A stretch of 64,000 bases of DNA from CAVQBJ01 sp963819075. Its GTDB lineage: Bacteria > Actinomycetota > Thermoleophilia > Solirubrobacterales > Solirubrobacteraceae. The stretch spans positions 558,001 through 622,000 of the forward strand of contig CAWFUP010000001.1 in the NCBI GenBank assembly GCA_963819075.1, given 5' to 3'. The notes beneath the pieces are model-generated. The model worked only from the letters and a program-made list of their open reading frames with translations, did no database searches and had not been told where the DNA came from. The first letter of the stretch is position 1; each line of letters begins with the position of its first letter. Below are positions 53,580-63,129 of the stretch, piece after piece. The position numbers and the translations under genes were made by a program.

Positions 53580-54499
53580 GCCCGCTCTCCGCGCGCCTCG
53601 ATGAGTACCTGACGATGCGCCGCGCCCTTGGGTATGGGCTGCGCCGCCAGGAGAAGCTCCTTCACCAGTACCTGAAGTTCCTCGCCGAGCGCGACGAGAA
53701 CAAGGTCACGATCACCAACGCGCTGGAGTGGGCGAAGCTCCCGGCCGGCGGGGAGGCGTGGTGGTCCTATCGGCTCGCCGCGGTCCGCGCGTTCGCGCGC
53801 TACCTCGTCTCCGTCGGCGATCAAGCGGAGGTGCCCGCCAACGACCTGCTGCCCGACCGGCCGCACCGGGCCGTTCCGTACCTCTATTCAGAGCAGCAGA
53901 TCGTCGCGTTGATGAACGCCGCCGAGACGCTCTCAACCCCGCATCGGACCGCGACGATCCAGACGCTGATCGGACTGCTCGCAGTCACCGGCATGCGCAT
54001 CGGTGAGGCGATCGCTCTGGACCGCGACGACCTCGATGAGCGGCACGGCGTGCTGGTCGTCCGTCACGGGAAGCTCGCGAAGTCGCGCGAGCTTCCCCTG
54101 CATGAGAGCACCGTCGCGGCCCTCACCGCCTATCTGCGTCGTCGTGACCGGCCGCGCGGGCCTATCGGCCAGACGGCGCTGTTGACCTCGATGGCCGGCA
54201 CCCGCTTGCTCATCGGAAACGTGTGGGTTGCGTTCGCGACGATCCGCAACCGGGCGGGGATCGAACCGCGCTCGGAGCGCTGCCGCCCACGCATCCACGA
54301 CACAAGACACTCCTATGCCGTTCAGACGATCATCGACGCGTACCGCTCCGGACAGGACGTCGGGCCGCGGCTGGCGCTGCTGTCCACCTACCTCGGGCAC
54401 GTCGACCCGAAGGCAACCTACTGGTACCTGGAGGCGGCGCCCGACCTGATGGCTGCCGCCGGGGAGCGGCTCGAGCGCTACCTCGAGGAACTGCGATGA
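53576..54499 (+). CDS. RIT tyrosine recombinase B
   Basis: A 307-residue tyrosine recombinase. Catalytic Arg in TGMRIGEAIAL, HDTRH in RIHDTRHSYAV, LGHVDPK and the Tyr in ATYWYLEA mark it. The ATG at 53576 overlaps the A gene's TGA (ATGA); the in-frame ATG at 53558 is less likely. The next gene overlaps by ATGA too. Confidence 0.85.
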   Translation: MSPLSARLDEYLTMRRALGYGLRRQEKLLHQYLKFLAERDENKVTITNALEWAKLPAGGEAWWSYRLAAVRAFARYLVSVGDQAEVPANDLLPDRPHRAVPYLYSEQQIVALMNAAETLSTPHRTATIQTLIGLLAVTGMRIGEAIALDRDDLDERHGVLVVRHGKLAKSRELPLHESTVAALTAYLRRRDRPRGPIGQTALLTSMAGTRLLIGNVWVAFATIRNRAGIEPRSERCRPRIHDTRHSYAVQTIIDAYRSGQDVGPRLALLSTYLGHVDPKATYWYLEAAPDLMAAAGERLERYLEELR

Positions 54500-55485
54500 C
54501 CCTGCTCGCGCCGACGCTCGAGGCGTTCTTTGCCACCCGAATGGTCGCGCAGCGCGCGATGAGCCATCACACCATCAGCGCCTATCGCGACACCTGGCGA
54601 TTGCTGCTGCGCTACGCATCGGAGAACACCAGGACCGCGCCGTCCAAGCTCGACATCGGGCAGCTCGACGCGCCGCTGATCAGCCGGTTCCTCGACCACA
54701 TCGAGACCGAGCGCGGCTGCTCAGCCCGGACCCGCAACGCCAGGCTCGCCGCGATCCGCTCCATGTTCAAATACGCCGCCCTGGAACACCCAGAGCACGC
54801 CGCGAGCATCGAACGGGTCCTCGCGATCAGCCCCAAACGACACCAGCGGACGATCGTCACGTTCCTGGAGGAGACCGAGCTCGACGCGCTGATCGCCGCC
54901 CCCGACCCGATCACCTGGACCGGCCGGCGCGACCGGGCGATCATCATTCTCGCCGCACAGACCGGCCTACGAGCGTCAGAACTGACCGCGCTGCGAGTCA
55001 GCGATCTCCACCTCGGTCGCGGCGCTCACGTCGAATGCTCCGGCAAGCGCCGAAAGCAGCGAATCACGCCACTCGCCGCCAGCACCATCACCGTTCTGCG
55101 TGAGTGGGCCAACGAACAGGCCGGGCAACCGCACGACCCGCTGTTCCCGACCAGAACCGGCACGCCGATGACTCGCGACGCGCTCGCGTGGAACCTCGCC
55201 AAACACGCCAACACGGCCAGCGCCCGCTGCCCGTCCCTCCGGGGCAAACGGGTCACCCCGCACGTCCTGCGCCACACCGCCGCGATCCGGCTGCTGCACG
55301 CCGGCGTCGACGTCAGCGTGATCGCCCTGTGGCTCGGACACGAGCAGATCGATACCACCCAGATCTACCTCACCGCCGACCTCGCGCTCAAACAACAGGC
55401 ACTCGACCGCACCCGGCCGATCAACGCGAAACCCGGACGCTACCGGCCGCCCGACCCGCTCCTCGCGTTCCTCGAAGCGCTGTGA
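54496..55485 (+). CDS. RIT tyrosine recombinase C
   Basis: A 329-residue tyrosine recombinase with Arg in TGLRASELTAL, HVLRHTAAIRL, LGHEQIDTT and Tyr in QIYLTADL. Start ATG at 54496 overlaps B. It is followed directly by the right inverted repeat (55486), so the trio fills the element with nothing spare. Confidence 0.85.
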   Translation: MTLLAPTLEAFFATRMVAQRAMSHHTISAYRDTWRLLLRYASENTRTAPSKLDIGQLDAPLISRFLDHIETERGCSARTRNARLAAIRSMFKYAALEHPEHAASIERVLAISPKRHQRTIVTFLEETELDALIAAPDPITWTGRRDRAIIILAAQTGLRASELTALRVSDLHLGRGAHVECSGKRRKQRITPLAASTITVLREWANEQAGQPHDPLFPTRTGTPMTRDALAWNLAKHANTASARCPSLRGKRVTPHVLRHTAAIRLLHAGVDVSVIALWLGHEQIDTTQIYLTADLALKQQALDRTRPINAKPGRYRPPDPLLAFLEAL

Positions 55486-55568
55486 TTATGCCAAGCAGAC
55501 CCGGCCGCTCACCCCCAACACCAAGGCCCCCGCAGCCACCTCCGCATAACCCGACGCCCCACATAATG
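55486..55568 (-). repeat. RIT right inverted repeat (83 bp)
   Basis: Complement of the left repeat at 52213-52296 with a single base missing in the T/G run and one base change. The two arms bound the three recombinase genes and define the element ends. Confidence 0.85.
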
Positions 55569-55571
55569 TGA

Positions 55572-55593
55572 CTTATCCCGAACTCGGGATAAG
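55572..55593 (+). repeat. Palindrome beside RIT right end
   Basis: CTTATCCCG and CGGGATAAG form a 9-4-9 inverted repeat four bases beyond the RIT arm. It is not part of the IS256 coding sequence and has no copy at the left junction. It may be a cargo scar or a target feature. Confidence 0.35.
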
Positions 55594-56066
55594 GCGCACG
55601 CCTCGGGGAACGTGATCGACGCGCTCCCCAAGCGCCTCCAGCCCCGCGCGAAGGGACTCCTCAACGAGGCCAATCGAGGCCCCGACCCACAAGGACGCCA
55701 CGCGAGCGCTCGAGGTGTTCGCGAGGAGTACGGCTCCAAGTACCCCAGGCGCTCGTGAAGCTCGATGGCGACTGGAAGCCGCTGACCGCCTTCTACGACA
55801 ACCCGCCGAGCACTGACGGCATCTGCGCACCACGAACTCGATCGAGTCGAGCTTCGCGACCGTGCGCCTGCGTACCCGTGTCACGAAGGGCGCCGCCTCC
55901 AAGACCGCGGCGCTCGCGATGGCCTACAAGCCCCTGGAGAGCGTGCAGGAACGCTGGCGAAGGTTCAAACGGCCACGAACTCGTCCCTGACGGTGTGAAA
56001 TTCAAGGACGGCATCAAGGTCACCGAAGACGACAGCGCGACGCAGGACGAGAAGGTCGCCGCCTGA
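55590..56066 (+). pseudogene. IS256-family transposase, C-terminal part
   Basis: Reads ASGNVIDALPKRLQPRAKGL, then in shifting frames KLDGDWKPLTAFYD and GVKFKDGIKVTEDD to a stop at 56066. These are the IS256 end blocks (TNSIESSF region near 55830). At least two frameshifts occur. It continues the N-terminal part from 52200 after the RIT insertion. Confidence 0.65.
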
Positions 56067-56253
56067 TCATTCTTCATCGCCAGATCCACAACATTTGACA
56101 ATTGCTCCCACCAGCACGCGATGCGCAGCTCTGCGGGTCGGATGATATCCTTAGGCCCGGCGTTCTTCCTATCGTTGCCCGACCCCCCCGGCGCTTATCC
56201 AGTCCTCGCTCACATCGGAACCCCCCAAGCACAGTTCTGCGTTCGACCAAGGG

Positions 56254-57807
56254 TTGCGCGTCATTAGACGTCGCTGGTGGGTACTTCTGCTAGCTATCGT
56301 GGCCGTTTCGGCGCTGTCGCTCGGGCGAAGCCTCACTCAGCCAAAGGGTTACCAGGCTGCGTCAGCCCTGCTGTTTCGCGACCAACAGTTGGCCGCGAAG
56401 TTCTTCGGTACCACTCCATTTACCCCTACCCAGGACCCCCTGGTTGAGGCCGCGACCAATCTCCAGCTGGTGTCGCTGCCCGAGATCGCTCGGCTTACGG
56501 CGACATCACTCCAGGCGCATGGCATCGACCTGACCGCGAGCGCCGTACAAGGCTCTGTCTCGATCGCGCAGGGTGGGCAGTCCAACGTGGTCACGATCAC
56601 CGCAACCCAGCCGAATCCTGCTCGAGCGGCGGCGCTCGCTAATGCATATGCCCAGACCTACATAGCATTCAATCGCCAGAACGATCAGGCACAGGTGGCG
56701 CAGGCTCAGGCGATCGTGGCACAGCAGATCTCCGCGCTGCCGCCCAACAGCGCACAGGCCAGATCGCTGACCAGCCAGAATGACCAGCTGACCATCCTCA
56801 AGTCACTGCAGACCGGCAATGCCGAACTCGTTGAGACGGCTAATCCTCCACAACAGCCGTCGTCTCCGCGCCCCAGGCGCGCCGCGCTACTCGGCGTTCT
56901 CTTGGGAGCGCTCGTCGGTTGCATTCTCATCTTCGTGCTCGAGCGGCTCGATCGCCGGATCCGCGATCCCTCCGAGATCAAGGAGATATTTGGGCGTCCC
57001 ATCCTCGCAGCGGTTGCCATCGACCCTAATCTGTCAGCTAGCAACGCCAATCAGCAGGCTCGCATGGGCTCCCTTGAGCCCTTTCGCATACTTCGCGCTA
57101 ATCTGGCGTTCTTCAACATCGGCTCGCTTCGACGATCGATTGTCATTACCTCAAGCTTACCTGGCGATGGCAAGACGACGGTCGCCCGAAACCTGGCACT
57201 TGTCGCCGCCGCTGCCGGTCAACGTGTGCTCGTACTCGAGGCTGATCTACGTCGCCCCCGTCTCGCCGAATACTTAGGACTAAGCCATGTACTCGGCCTC
57301 TCCGAGATCCTGTCGATGCAGGCGAGCATAGACGACGCCATTCGGCCGTACCCCCAAGTAGAGACCACGTCGCTCGGGGAACATGCAGCACTTGACGTCC
57401 TGCTGTCTGGAGCACCGCCCCCGAATCCTGCCGAGCTCATCGGGAGTGGTGCCATGGAAAGCCTGCTCGACGAGCTGGAGAGTCGGTACGACCTTGTAGT
57501 CATAGACACGCCGCCAATCACCGTCGTATCAGATGCACTTCTCCTGATTCAACGGACTAAGGCGGTAGTCCTCGTCGCGAGATTGCACTTCACTACGCGC
57601 GATGCCGCGGTGCTGCTCCGAGACCAGCTCGCCACTCTCGAGGTCGAACCGCTGGGCGTGGTGGTCAACGCCACACGAACAACGGATGCAGGTTATTCGT
57701 ATTACTACTCGGCTGGATACGGCGGAGGTCCGCCTGTTAACCACGCAGCCTCCTCTGCCACCCAGACGGTCGCCGCAGACGCGGGTCCGCCTTCTGGCGG
57801 CAGATGA
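56254..57807 (+). CDS. Wzz/BY-kinase polysaccharide autokinase
   Basis: 517 residues: an N-terminal chain-length determinant (Wzz) region with helix WWVLLLAIVAVSALSLG and a second helix near residue 210, then the bacterial tyrosine-kinase ATPase: Walker A SLPGDGKTTVARN, A' VLVLEADLRRPRL, Walker B LVVIDTPP and a Tyr-rich tail (YSYYYSAGY) for autophosphorylation. It controls chain length of an exported glycan. A TTG start is used; no better codon exists between the island and here. It is ATGA-coupled to the flippase. Confidence 0.85.
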   Translation: MRVIRRRWWVLLLAIVAVSALSLGRSLTQPKGYQAASALLFRDQQLAAKFFGTTPFTPTQDPLVEAATNLQLVSLPEIARLTATSLQAHGIDLTASAVQGSVSIAQGGQSNVVTITATQPNPARAAALANAYAQTYIAFNRQNDQAQVAQAQAIVAQQISALPPNSAQARSLTSQNDQLTILKSLQTGNAELVETANPPQQPSSPRPRRAALLGVLLGALVGCILIFVLERLDRRIRDPSEIKEIFGRPILAAVAIDPNLSASNANQQARMGSLEPFRILRANLAFFNIGSLRRSIVITSSLPGDGKTTVARNLALVAAAAGQRVLVLEADLRRPRLAEYLGLSHVLGLSEILSMQASIDDAIRPYPQVETTSLGEHAALDVLLSGAPPPNPAELIGSGAMESLLDELESRYDLVVIDTPPITVVSDALLLIQRTKAVVLVARLHFTTRDAAVLLRDQLATLEVEPLGVVVNATRTTDAGYSYYYSAGYGGGPPVNHAASSATQTVAADAGPPSGGR

Positions 57808-59384
57808 CGCTTCGCACAACCAGCCGTCCCGGCTCCCAGGAACGGGGGGTCGCGCATCTCATCGCGCGAAACTCGATCGCGAGCTTGCTCTTCTTTGCTG
57901 CCCAGCTGATGTCGGGTCTGATTGCGGTCCCGTTGGCGCTCCGCGCTCTGGGTCAAGACCGCTTCGGTCTGGTGTCCCTCGCGACCGGCCTCGCGCTCCT
58001 GTTCCAGTTCGCCAATCTCGGCTTGGCGGTCGGTCTTGCGCGCTTCGTGGGAGCTTACGCGGTCTCTCGCGATCGTCTCGAACTTCAGCGCTACGTCTCT
58101 GACGCCTACCTCGTTGCACTATTAGGCAATGGGGTCGTTGGAGTGGGTATGGTGTGCCTCGGGATATTTGGGACAGGCGTGCTCCATATCAGCGGCGCCG
58201 ATGCCGCGGCATTCACGGCCATCTCGATCATCATCGGCATCTCGTCGATCCTCAACGGGGTCCTGACGATTCCACGGGCCATTCTGGCCGGTCTCCAGTT
58301 GACCGGCCTGCGCACCAAGTGCGATCTCATCACGGCGCTCGGCCCTTTGGTAGGCGCGATTGCCGTCACCGTCATCGCTCCTAGTGTCACCCTCTACGTC
58401 GTCGTACTGCAGGGCTGTGCTCTCATCGGCGGCCTCCTCGTCCTCGCAGCGACCCGCCAGGTCATGCCATGGGTCAAGCATCGTCCCGGCCGAAGCAAGG
58501 GCACCTTTGGCCGCTTCTTCCGTTTCAGCGGGTTACAGATCCTCAACCAAATCGGCGACATCATATTCCTGACCTCGGACAGGCTTGTCCTTCAGACGAC
58601 GCTTGGCGTAGCCTCGGTGGCCAACTACACAATCGTGGAACGCTTGCAGAAGTTGACCGACGGCGTAGTTTCGATCCCGCTTACCGCCGTGCTCCCCGCC
58701 AGCGCGCAGGCGTGGTCATCGGATGACCGTCACCTCGTAGAGCGCCTCGTCCATAGTGGCACGCGTCTCTACCTCGCTTCGACACTTCCCGTAATTGCTG
58801 TGCTCATAGGTCTCATGAAGCCGTTTCTTACCCTCTGGGTCGGAGCCCCTTACGCTCACCTCAGCCTTGCAGCTCAAATGTTCGTGCTGTCCCTTGCTGC
58901 GCCGGCTTTCGTGCGTGTCTTCTCAAACGTCCTCTTGGGAAAGGGGCGCCAAAAGGAGACTGTCGCCTCCAAGCTCGCCTTTGCGCCTGTCAACCTCATC
59001 ACGAGCATCGTGCTCGCAAGGCGTATCGGGGTGCTAGGTGTCGTGCTACCTACGACTGCGTACTACGTACTTGTATTCCCCACGGTACAGATGGCCCTAA
59101 TGCGGGTAGAAGGCTTCTCTGTCTTCTGGTTCCTCCGAGATGTCGCGCCACTCCTCCTCGCGGGCTCTACTCTCGTCGTTCTCTGCCTTACGGCGGCATC
59201 CCGGCTCTTGATAGCCGACTGGCTCAGTCTCGCCGGGCTGGCCAGCGTGGCGACGGCTCTCGGATACGGTGTATTCTTTCTACTTCTCAAACCGTCTGAG
59301 CGTATGGTCATCCGTGACCTTGCTCGCCGCTCCCGACCTGAGAGCCGGCCTCCCGCAGTGACCGGGCAGTCTCTTGTACGCTGA
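57804..59384 (+). CDS. Oligosaccharide flippase (Wzx-like)
   Basis: 526 residues with about twelve to fourteen membrane helices of the MATE/MOP flippase superfamily. Start VAHLIARNSIASLLFFAAQ and later SGLQILNQIGDIIFLTSD are typical Wzx segments. It moves lipid-linked repeat units across the membrane. ATGA overlap with the kinase sets the start. Confidence 0.85.
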   Translation: MTLRTTSRPGSQERGVAHLIARNSIASLLFFAAQLMSGLIAVPLALRALGQDRFGLVSLATGLALLFQFANLGLAVGLARFVGAYAVSRDRLELQRYVSDAYLVALLGNGVVGVGMVCLGIFGTGVLHISGADAAAFTAISIIIGISSILNGVLTIPRAILAGLQLTGLRTKCDLITALGPLVGAIAVTVIAPSVTLYVVVLQGCALIGGLLVLAATRQVMPWVKHRPGRSKGTFGRFFRFSGLQILNQIGDIIFLTSDRLVLQTTLGVASVANYTIVERLQKLTDGVVSIPLTAVLPASAQAWSSDDRHLVERLVHSGTRLYLASTLPVIAVLIGLMKPFLTLWVGAPYAHLSLAAQMFVLSLAAPAFVRVFSNVLLGKGRQKETVASKLAFAPVNLITSIVLARRIGVLGVVLPTTAYYVLVFPTVQMALMRVEGFSVFWFLRDVAPLLLAGSTLVVLCLTAASRLLIADWLSLAGLASVATALGYGVFFLLLKPSERMVIRDLARRSRPESRPPAVTGQSLVR

Positions 59385-59546
59385 CACCATTGACTACGAT
59401 TGCCTCCGACGCCGCGGCCTTGATGCTCGGTCGCTCGCCTCGGAGGCTCGGTAACCGTGGTCACCCCCCCGCGTCCGTCACTCGGCCCGCTTATCGTTGG
59501 TCGCGACGCGCCGCACGAGAATCAACGCGCCGAGGAAGATGCAGGC

Positions 59547-60680
59547 ATGAAGATTGGCCTCATTACGACGGTCGATACCAACATCGGCGATGACCTGATC
59601 CGCGACGGCATCACCCGGAGCGTTCACCGAGTCGTCGGCCGCGGGGCCGCGTATATAGTGATCAACAAGCACGACCCTCTCACAGTGCTTGGACGCACGA
59701 ATCCGGCGCGGTTGGTGCATTTCCTGCCCAACCGCGGCCGTACTCGGCACCGGCTTCTGAGAAATGCGGCTCGACGTCTTGGACCCTTGACCGCCTCCCG
59801 CTTTCACGACACCGACCTTGTAATTCAGTGCGGCACTCCTCAGTACTGGCCAGATTGCCGGCTGTGTGAATGGGCTCCAGCCATTTGGGACGTCGCCGTG
59901 ACCCGGCTACCGACAACCACGCCCGTTCTGAATCTCGCGGCGGGCTCGTGCTATGCGTGGGCAGCTGCCGCGGAGGGAGTTGAGCTTGGTGCAGATGCCG
60001 CTTACATCAATAAGCTGACCAGACTCTGCACCCTCACCACGGTCCGTGATCGGCTAGCGGAAGATATCGTGGCGTCCGTGGGGGGTTCACCGCTGCGGCT
60101 GCCATGCGCCGCGTTCATTAGTGGCCCGCCTCCCATCCCGACCGCGGCGCCCGCTGACGGTCCAATCCTTGTGAACTATATGGCGGGCGGAGGTCACTTC
60201 GCGTTTCCCGACTCTCAATCGCTCGACCCCCACGAGTGGGAGGCGACGATGCGCCGTGTTATCGTAGAGCTACGGCGGGGGCACAAAGTGATTATGCTTT
60301 GCCACGACGACCGTGAAGTGTCTTTGGCTCGCACTGTCGCGCCGGGAGCAGATGTGCTTCTGCCGCGAACACCCGACGACTACTGGGAAGCGGTGTCTCG
60401 TGCGGGTGCCGGACTCGTGAACCGTCTCCACGCTGCCGTCGCGTTAGCCGGACGGGGGATCCCTGTGATCGCCGTTGGCACTGACACGCGGCTCCTCATG
60501 ATCGAAGAACTGGGCACCGCGGCACGTTTCGTGGCCGATGTCACTACCGAGTCGTTGTTGGCGGACGTCTCGAGCCTACTGCTGGGCGCAGACGCCGAAC
60601 GCCAACGACTACTCGGACTCCGCGCAGAAGTGGAAAGACGCTACGATAGCATCATAGGGTCGGCGATTGCTCATGAGTAG
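59547..60680 (+). CDS. Polysaccharide pyruvyl transferase-like protein
   Basis: 377 residues; begins MKIGLITTVDTNIGDDLI, then RGAAYIVINKHD and the C-terminal VNRLHAAVALAGRGIPVIAVG block, typical of polysaccharide pyruvyl transferase (CsaB/PssK-type) folds. It would add pyruvyl ketals to a glycan. The ATG at 59547 follows GAGGAAG; the frame open to 59457 is ignored. Confidence 0.75.
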   Translation: MKIGLITTVDTNIGDDLIRDGITRSVHRVVGRGAAYIVINKHDPLTVLGRTNPARLVHFLPNRGRTRHRLLRNAARRLGPLTASRFHDTDLVIQCGTPQYWPDCRLCEWAPAIWDVAVTRLPTTTPVLNLAAGSCYAWAAAAEGVELGADAAYINKLTRLCTLTTVRDRLAEDIVASVGGSPLRLPCAAFISGPPPIPTAAPADGPILVNYMAGGGHFAFPDSQSLDPHEWEATMRRVIVELRRGHKVIMLCHDDREVSLARTVAPGADVLLPRTPDDYWEAVSRAGAGLVNRLHAAVALAGRGIPVIAVGTDTRLLMIEELGTAARFVADVTTESLLADVSSLLLGADAERQRLLGLRAEVERRYDSIIGSAIAHE

Positions 60681-60888
60681 GGTCTAGGGCTGTCGGGTCC
60701 CTGCGCCCAGCCGTGGCTTTCCCCCATCTGGCGCCGACGCCGCGCTCGCCCACCGCCACCGCAGGCTGCGTCGTCCGGTCGTCCTTGCGCGCTTCCTTCG
60801 TGCGCGACCCCACTGACGTCCGCGACCTCAGCGACCGCGACGTGGCTGCTTTGGTTTCAACCCGGCCCGTTCGTCTACACTTGCACCC

Positions 60889-62334
60889 TTGGCGCGCTTG
60901 GCAGTCATTCACCGCGACAAGGTCGCGACGGCCCTCGTGCTGGCGTTCGGGCTGGTCCTTGCCTTTGTTCTAAGTTCGCTAGCGGCGACCGCTGCGCCAA
61001 TCCTCGGAATCGGCTCCTACGGCCTCCGTGTGTCTGGCGGTGCCGCGCGGTGGATAACCGTGGCCTCGTATCTAGTGCTTGCGGCACCGACACTCCTTGT
61101 CTGGCGCAGCCGTTGGAACATCGTTGTTGTCAGCCAGCTCAGCTTCTTTATCGCTGCTTACATTGTCCCGGTGTTCGCCACCCGCGAGCTGAACGGCTGG
61201 CCCCTGCCCACCCTCCAGATGTATTACGGCATTCTCCTGTTGGGGGCGCTAGCCATCGCAGCAGGAACGCTGGCTGGATACTTTGCAGTATGCGAGATTC
61301 CCCGCGCCCAGTCGAGCGTCAGACGCCTTGTGGCTCGACTGTCGGATGACCGCGTCCTCCGCCGTGTATGGATCGCCGCATGCGTAACTACCTTGGCGCT
61401 GGCAGGCTGCTATGTCATCACGGGCTTCATCCCTATCCTCGCGACAGATCCAGACTCGGCCAAGTACTTAGCTGGCGCATATACCGTTGATTACAAGCTC
61501 GCTTTTGTCTACCACGCAGCGGTGTCCGCCGCGTCGAGCTGCCTTCTATTGACACTGGGTGCCTATGCGGCGAGCCGACAGCGGCGGCTGGCACTCATCG
61601 CAGTCGTTCAGCTCGCGCTCCTGGTCGGCACTGACCAGCGGAACAACGCGTTTGTGAGTGTTGTGCTATTCCTTCTCTTCCTCGGAGCTGCCCGCCGGAT
61701 ACCGTTCGTGCCAATTGTTGTGGCGGCGCTCCTGATTACGCCGTTTGGGAGCGCATCGGCGTTCGTGCTCACGCGCGCTGGTCTTCAGCAATTTGCCAAG
61801 CAGAACCAGGGCACGACCGTCTACACGGCTATCGCCGCCGGTGCGCCCGACATCTCGGATACGCTCACGTCGTTTAGCAACTACCTTCAGTCCCCAGCGC
61901 CGACGCACGGCTTGACATTCGTAGGCGGGCTCGCGCTGCGGCACGATGACTTTGCTCCCGCGTTCTATAGTCTGCGCCTGGCCAATCCGGGTGTCCCGCT
62001 TTTTGAGCTGACGTCAGGTGGCGAACGGTACCCGACTCCATTTTGGGGTTACTTCGCTTGGGGTTGGTGGGGCGCGTTCCTTGCCTCTCTTGTCGCTGGC
62101 CTGCTAGTTGGCGGCCTCGTCGGGCTTGTCCGGCCGCTATTTGCCAGCGTCACCTTCCTGCAAGCGCTTGTTGTAGTAGCCCTGACCGTCAGCGTCGAAG
62201 AGCTGCTTTTGAACTATGCCACTATCGATTGGCTGCATATCTTTGCCTGCCTACCTGCACTCTTTGTCCTGTGGAGTCGTGGTCCCCGCAGTACCGAGAA
62301 GACGCCTGAGCGTTTGCTGAGTGCCGAGGCTTGA
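60889..62334 (+). CDS. O-antigen polymerase-like (Wzy) membrane protein
   Basis: 481 residues with about eleven helices and a large outside loop, the usual Wzy layout, including GTDQRNNAFVS and VGGLALRHDDFAPAFYSLR. Starts at TTG 60889 (MARLAVIHRDKVATALVL). Together with the Wzz kinase and flippase it completes a Wzx/Wzy-type export system. About 200 bases before it hold no gene. Confidence 0.75.
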   Translation: MARLAVIHRDKVATALVLAFGLVLAFVLSSLAATAAPILGIGSYGLRVSGGAARWITVASYLVLAAPTLLVWRSRWNIVVVSQLSFFIAAYIVPVFATRELNGWPLPTLQMYYGILLLGALAIAAGTLAGYFAVCEIPRAQSSVRRLVARLSDDRVLRRVWIAACVTTLALAGCYVITGFIPILATDPDSAKYLAGAYTVDYKLAFVYHAAVSAASSCLLLTLGAYAASRQRRLALIAVVQLALLVGTDQRNNAFVSVVLFLLFLGAARRIPFVPIVVAALLITPFGSASAFVLTRAGLQQFAKQNQGTTVYTAIAAGAPDISDTLTSFSNYLQSPAPTHGLTFVGGLALRHDDFAPAFYSLRLANPGVPLFELTSGGERYPTPFWGYFAWGWWGAFLASLVAGLLVGGLVGLVRPLFASVTFLQALVVVALTVSVEELLLNYATIDWLHIFACLPALFVLWSRGPRSTEKTPERLLSAEA

Positions 62335-62354
62335 GCTGACGCCCAACTGGAGTC

Positions 62355-62393
62355 GCGATGGCCCTCGGGCGCCTGGCGATGGCCCTCGGGCGC
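62355..62393 (+). repeat. Tandem 18-bp repeat
   Basis: GCGATGGCCCTCGGGCGC occurs at 62355-62372 and 62376-62393, 21 bp apart, in the gap after the Wzy-like gene. Its role is unknown. Confidence 0.45.
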
Positions 62394-62512
62394 GTGGAGG
62401 TGAGGTTGTCCGGGACCTCGTAGAACTTTGAGTGGCGATCCTCCCGCCTCGTCCGCTCGCGTTGCGAGCGTGACAGGCGCCAACCAAGTCGGCGAGGACA
62501 GGAGGAAGCGCC

Positions 62513-63056
62513 ATAAAGAAGGTATCCGCGCCGCAGGTCGCCACGACCTTGGAGGCGGTTGAGAGTCCGCTGCCTGCGCAGATTCAGGAGGCGCTGGGCG
62601 AGCTTGTCACAGCGCGGGAGGGTCTGCTCGCCGGCGGCGGCGGCGTCGGCGTCGGGCTCGGTGTCGTGCATGAATTGATCGAGGCCGAGGTGACCGAGGT
62701 CGTGGGTCCAAGGGCAAGCACGACCCCGATCGCGTGGCCAAGCGCCACGGTCACGAGGACGGATCGATGACGCTCGGTGGGCGGCGTGTGCCGGTCAGCC
62801 GTGGCCGCGAATTCGGTCGGCCGACGACGAGCACGAGTTGCCGGTCCAGACCTACGGGTACCTTGCCGATCGCGACCCGCTGACCAGGGCGGTGATGGAT
62901 CGGATGCTCGCCGGCGTATCGACTCGCAAGTTCGGGGTGGTCGGTGAGCCGGTCGGCAGCGAGGTCGAGGCTTCGTCGTCGGCGACATCGAAGTCGACGG
63001 TGTCGGAGCCGTTCGTCGAGCCCACGCGCACCGCGCTGGGTGTGGCCTTGACCTGA
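62513..63056 (+). pseudogene. IS256-family transposase relic
   Basis: Successive frames read KKVSAPQVATTLEAVESPLP, GPKGKHDPDRVAKRHGHEDG, then DEHELPVQTYGYLADRDPLT and RMLAGVSTRKFGVVGEPVGS, the order of an IS256/mutator-type transposase N-terminus. The expected start is ATA (62513) after GGAGGAAG, so even the start codon is lost. Several frameshifts are present. Confidence 0.55.
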
Positions 63057-63129
63057 CCCGCAGGATCGGCCCGACGCTTGTGAGAGTCTCTCGCGCCCCC
63101 GCGATCATGGGCGAGGAACGAACTCCACG

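Larger units (their letters stand above)
52213..55568 (+). mobile_element. RIT (recombinase-in-trio) element
   Basis: Three consecutive tyrosine recombinases in one strand, each coupled to the next by an ATGA overlap, are framed by inverted repeats of 84 bp (52213-52296) and 83 bp (55486-55568). The repeats are almost identical apart from a one-base length difference and a C/T change. This matches the recombinase-in-trio design. It interrupts the IS256 transposase. Confidence 0.85.
51410..56066 (+). mobile_element. IS256-family element split by RIT element
   Basis: N-terminal part 51410-52200 (about 263 codons) and C-terminal part 55590-56066 (about 155 codons) are halves of one transposase of about 420 residues. 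The catalytic Asp pair is in the first part (YVFMDGIHVQVR, LVVGDGALGAW). The Glu motif (TNSIESSFATVRLR) is in the second, though broken by frameshifts. Confidence 0.65.
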
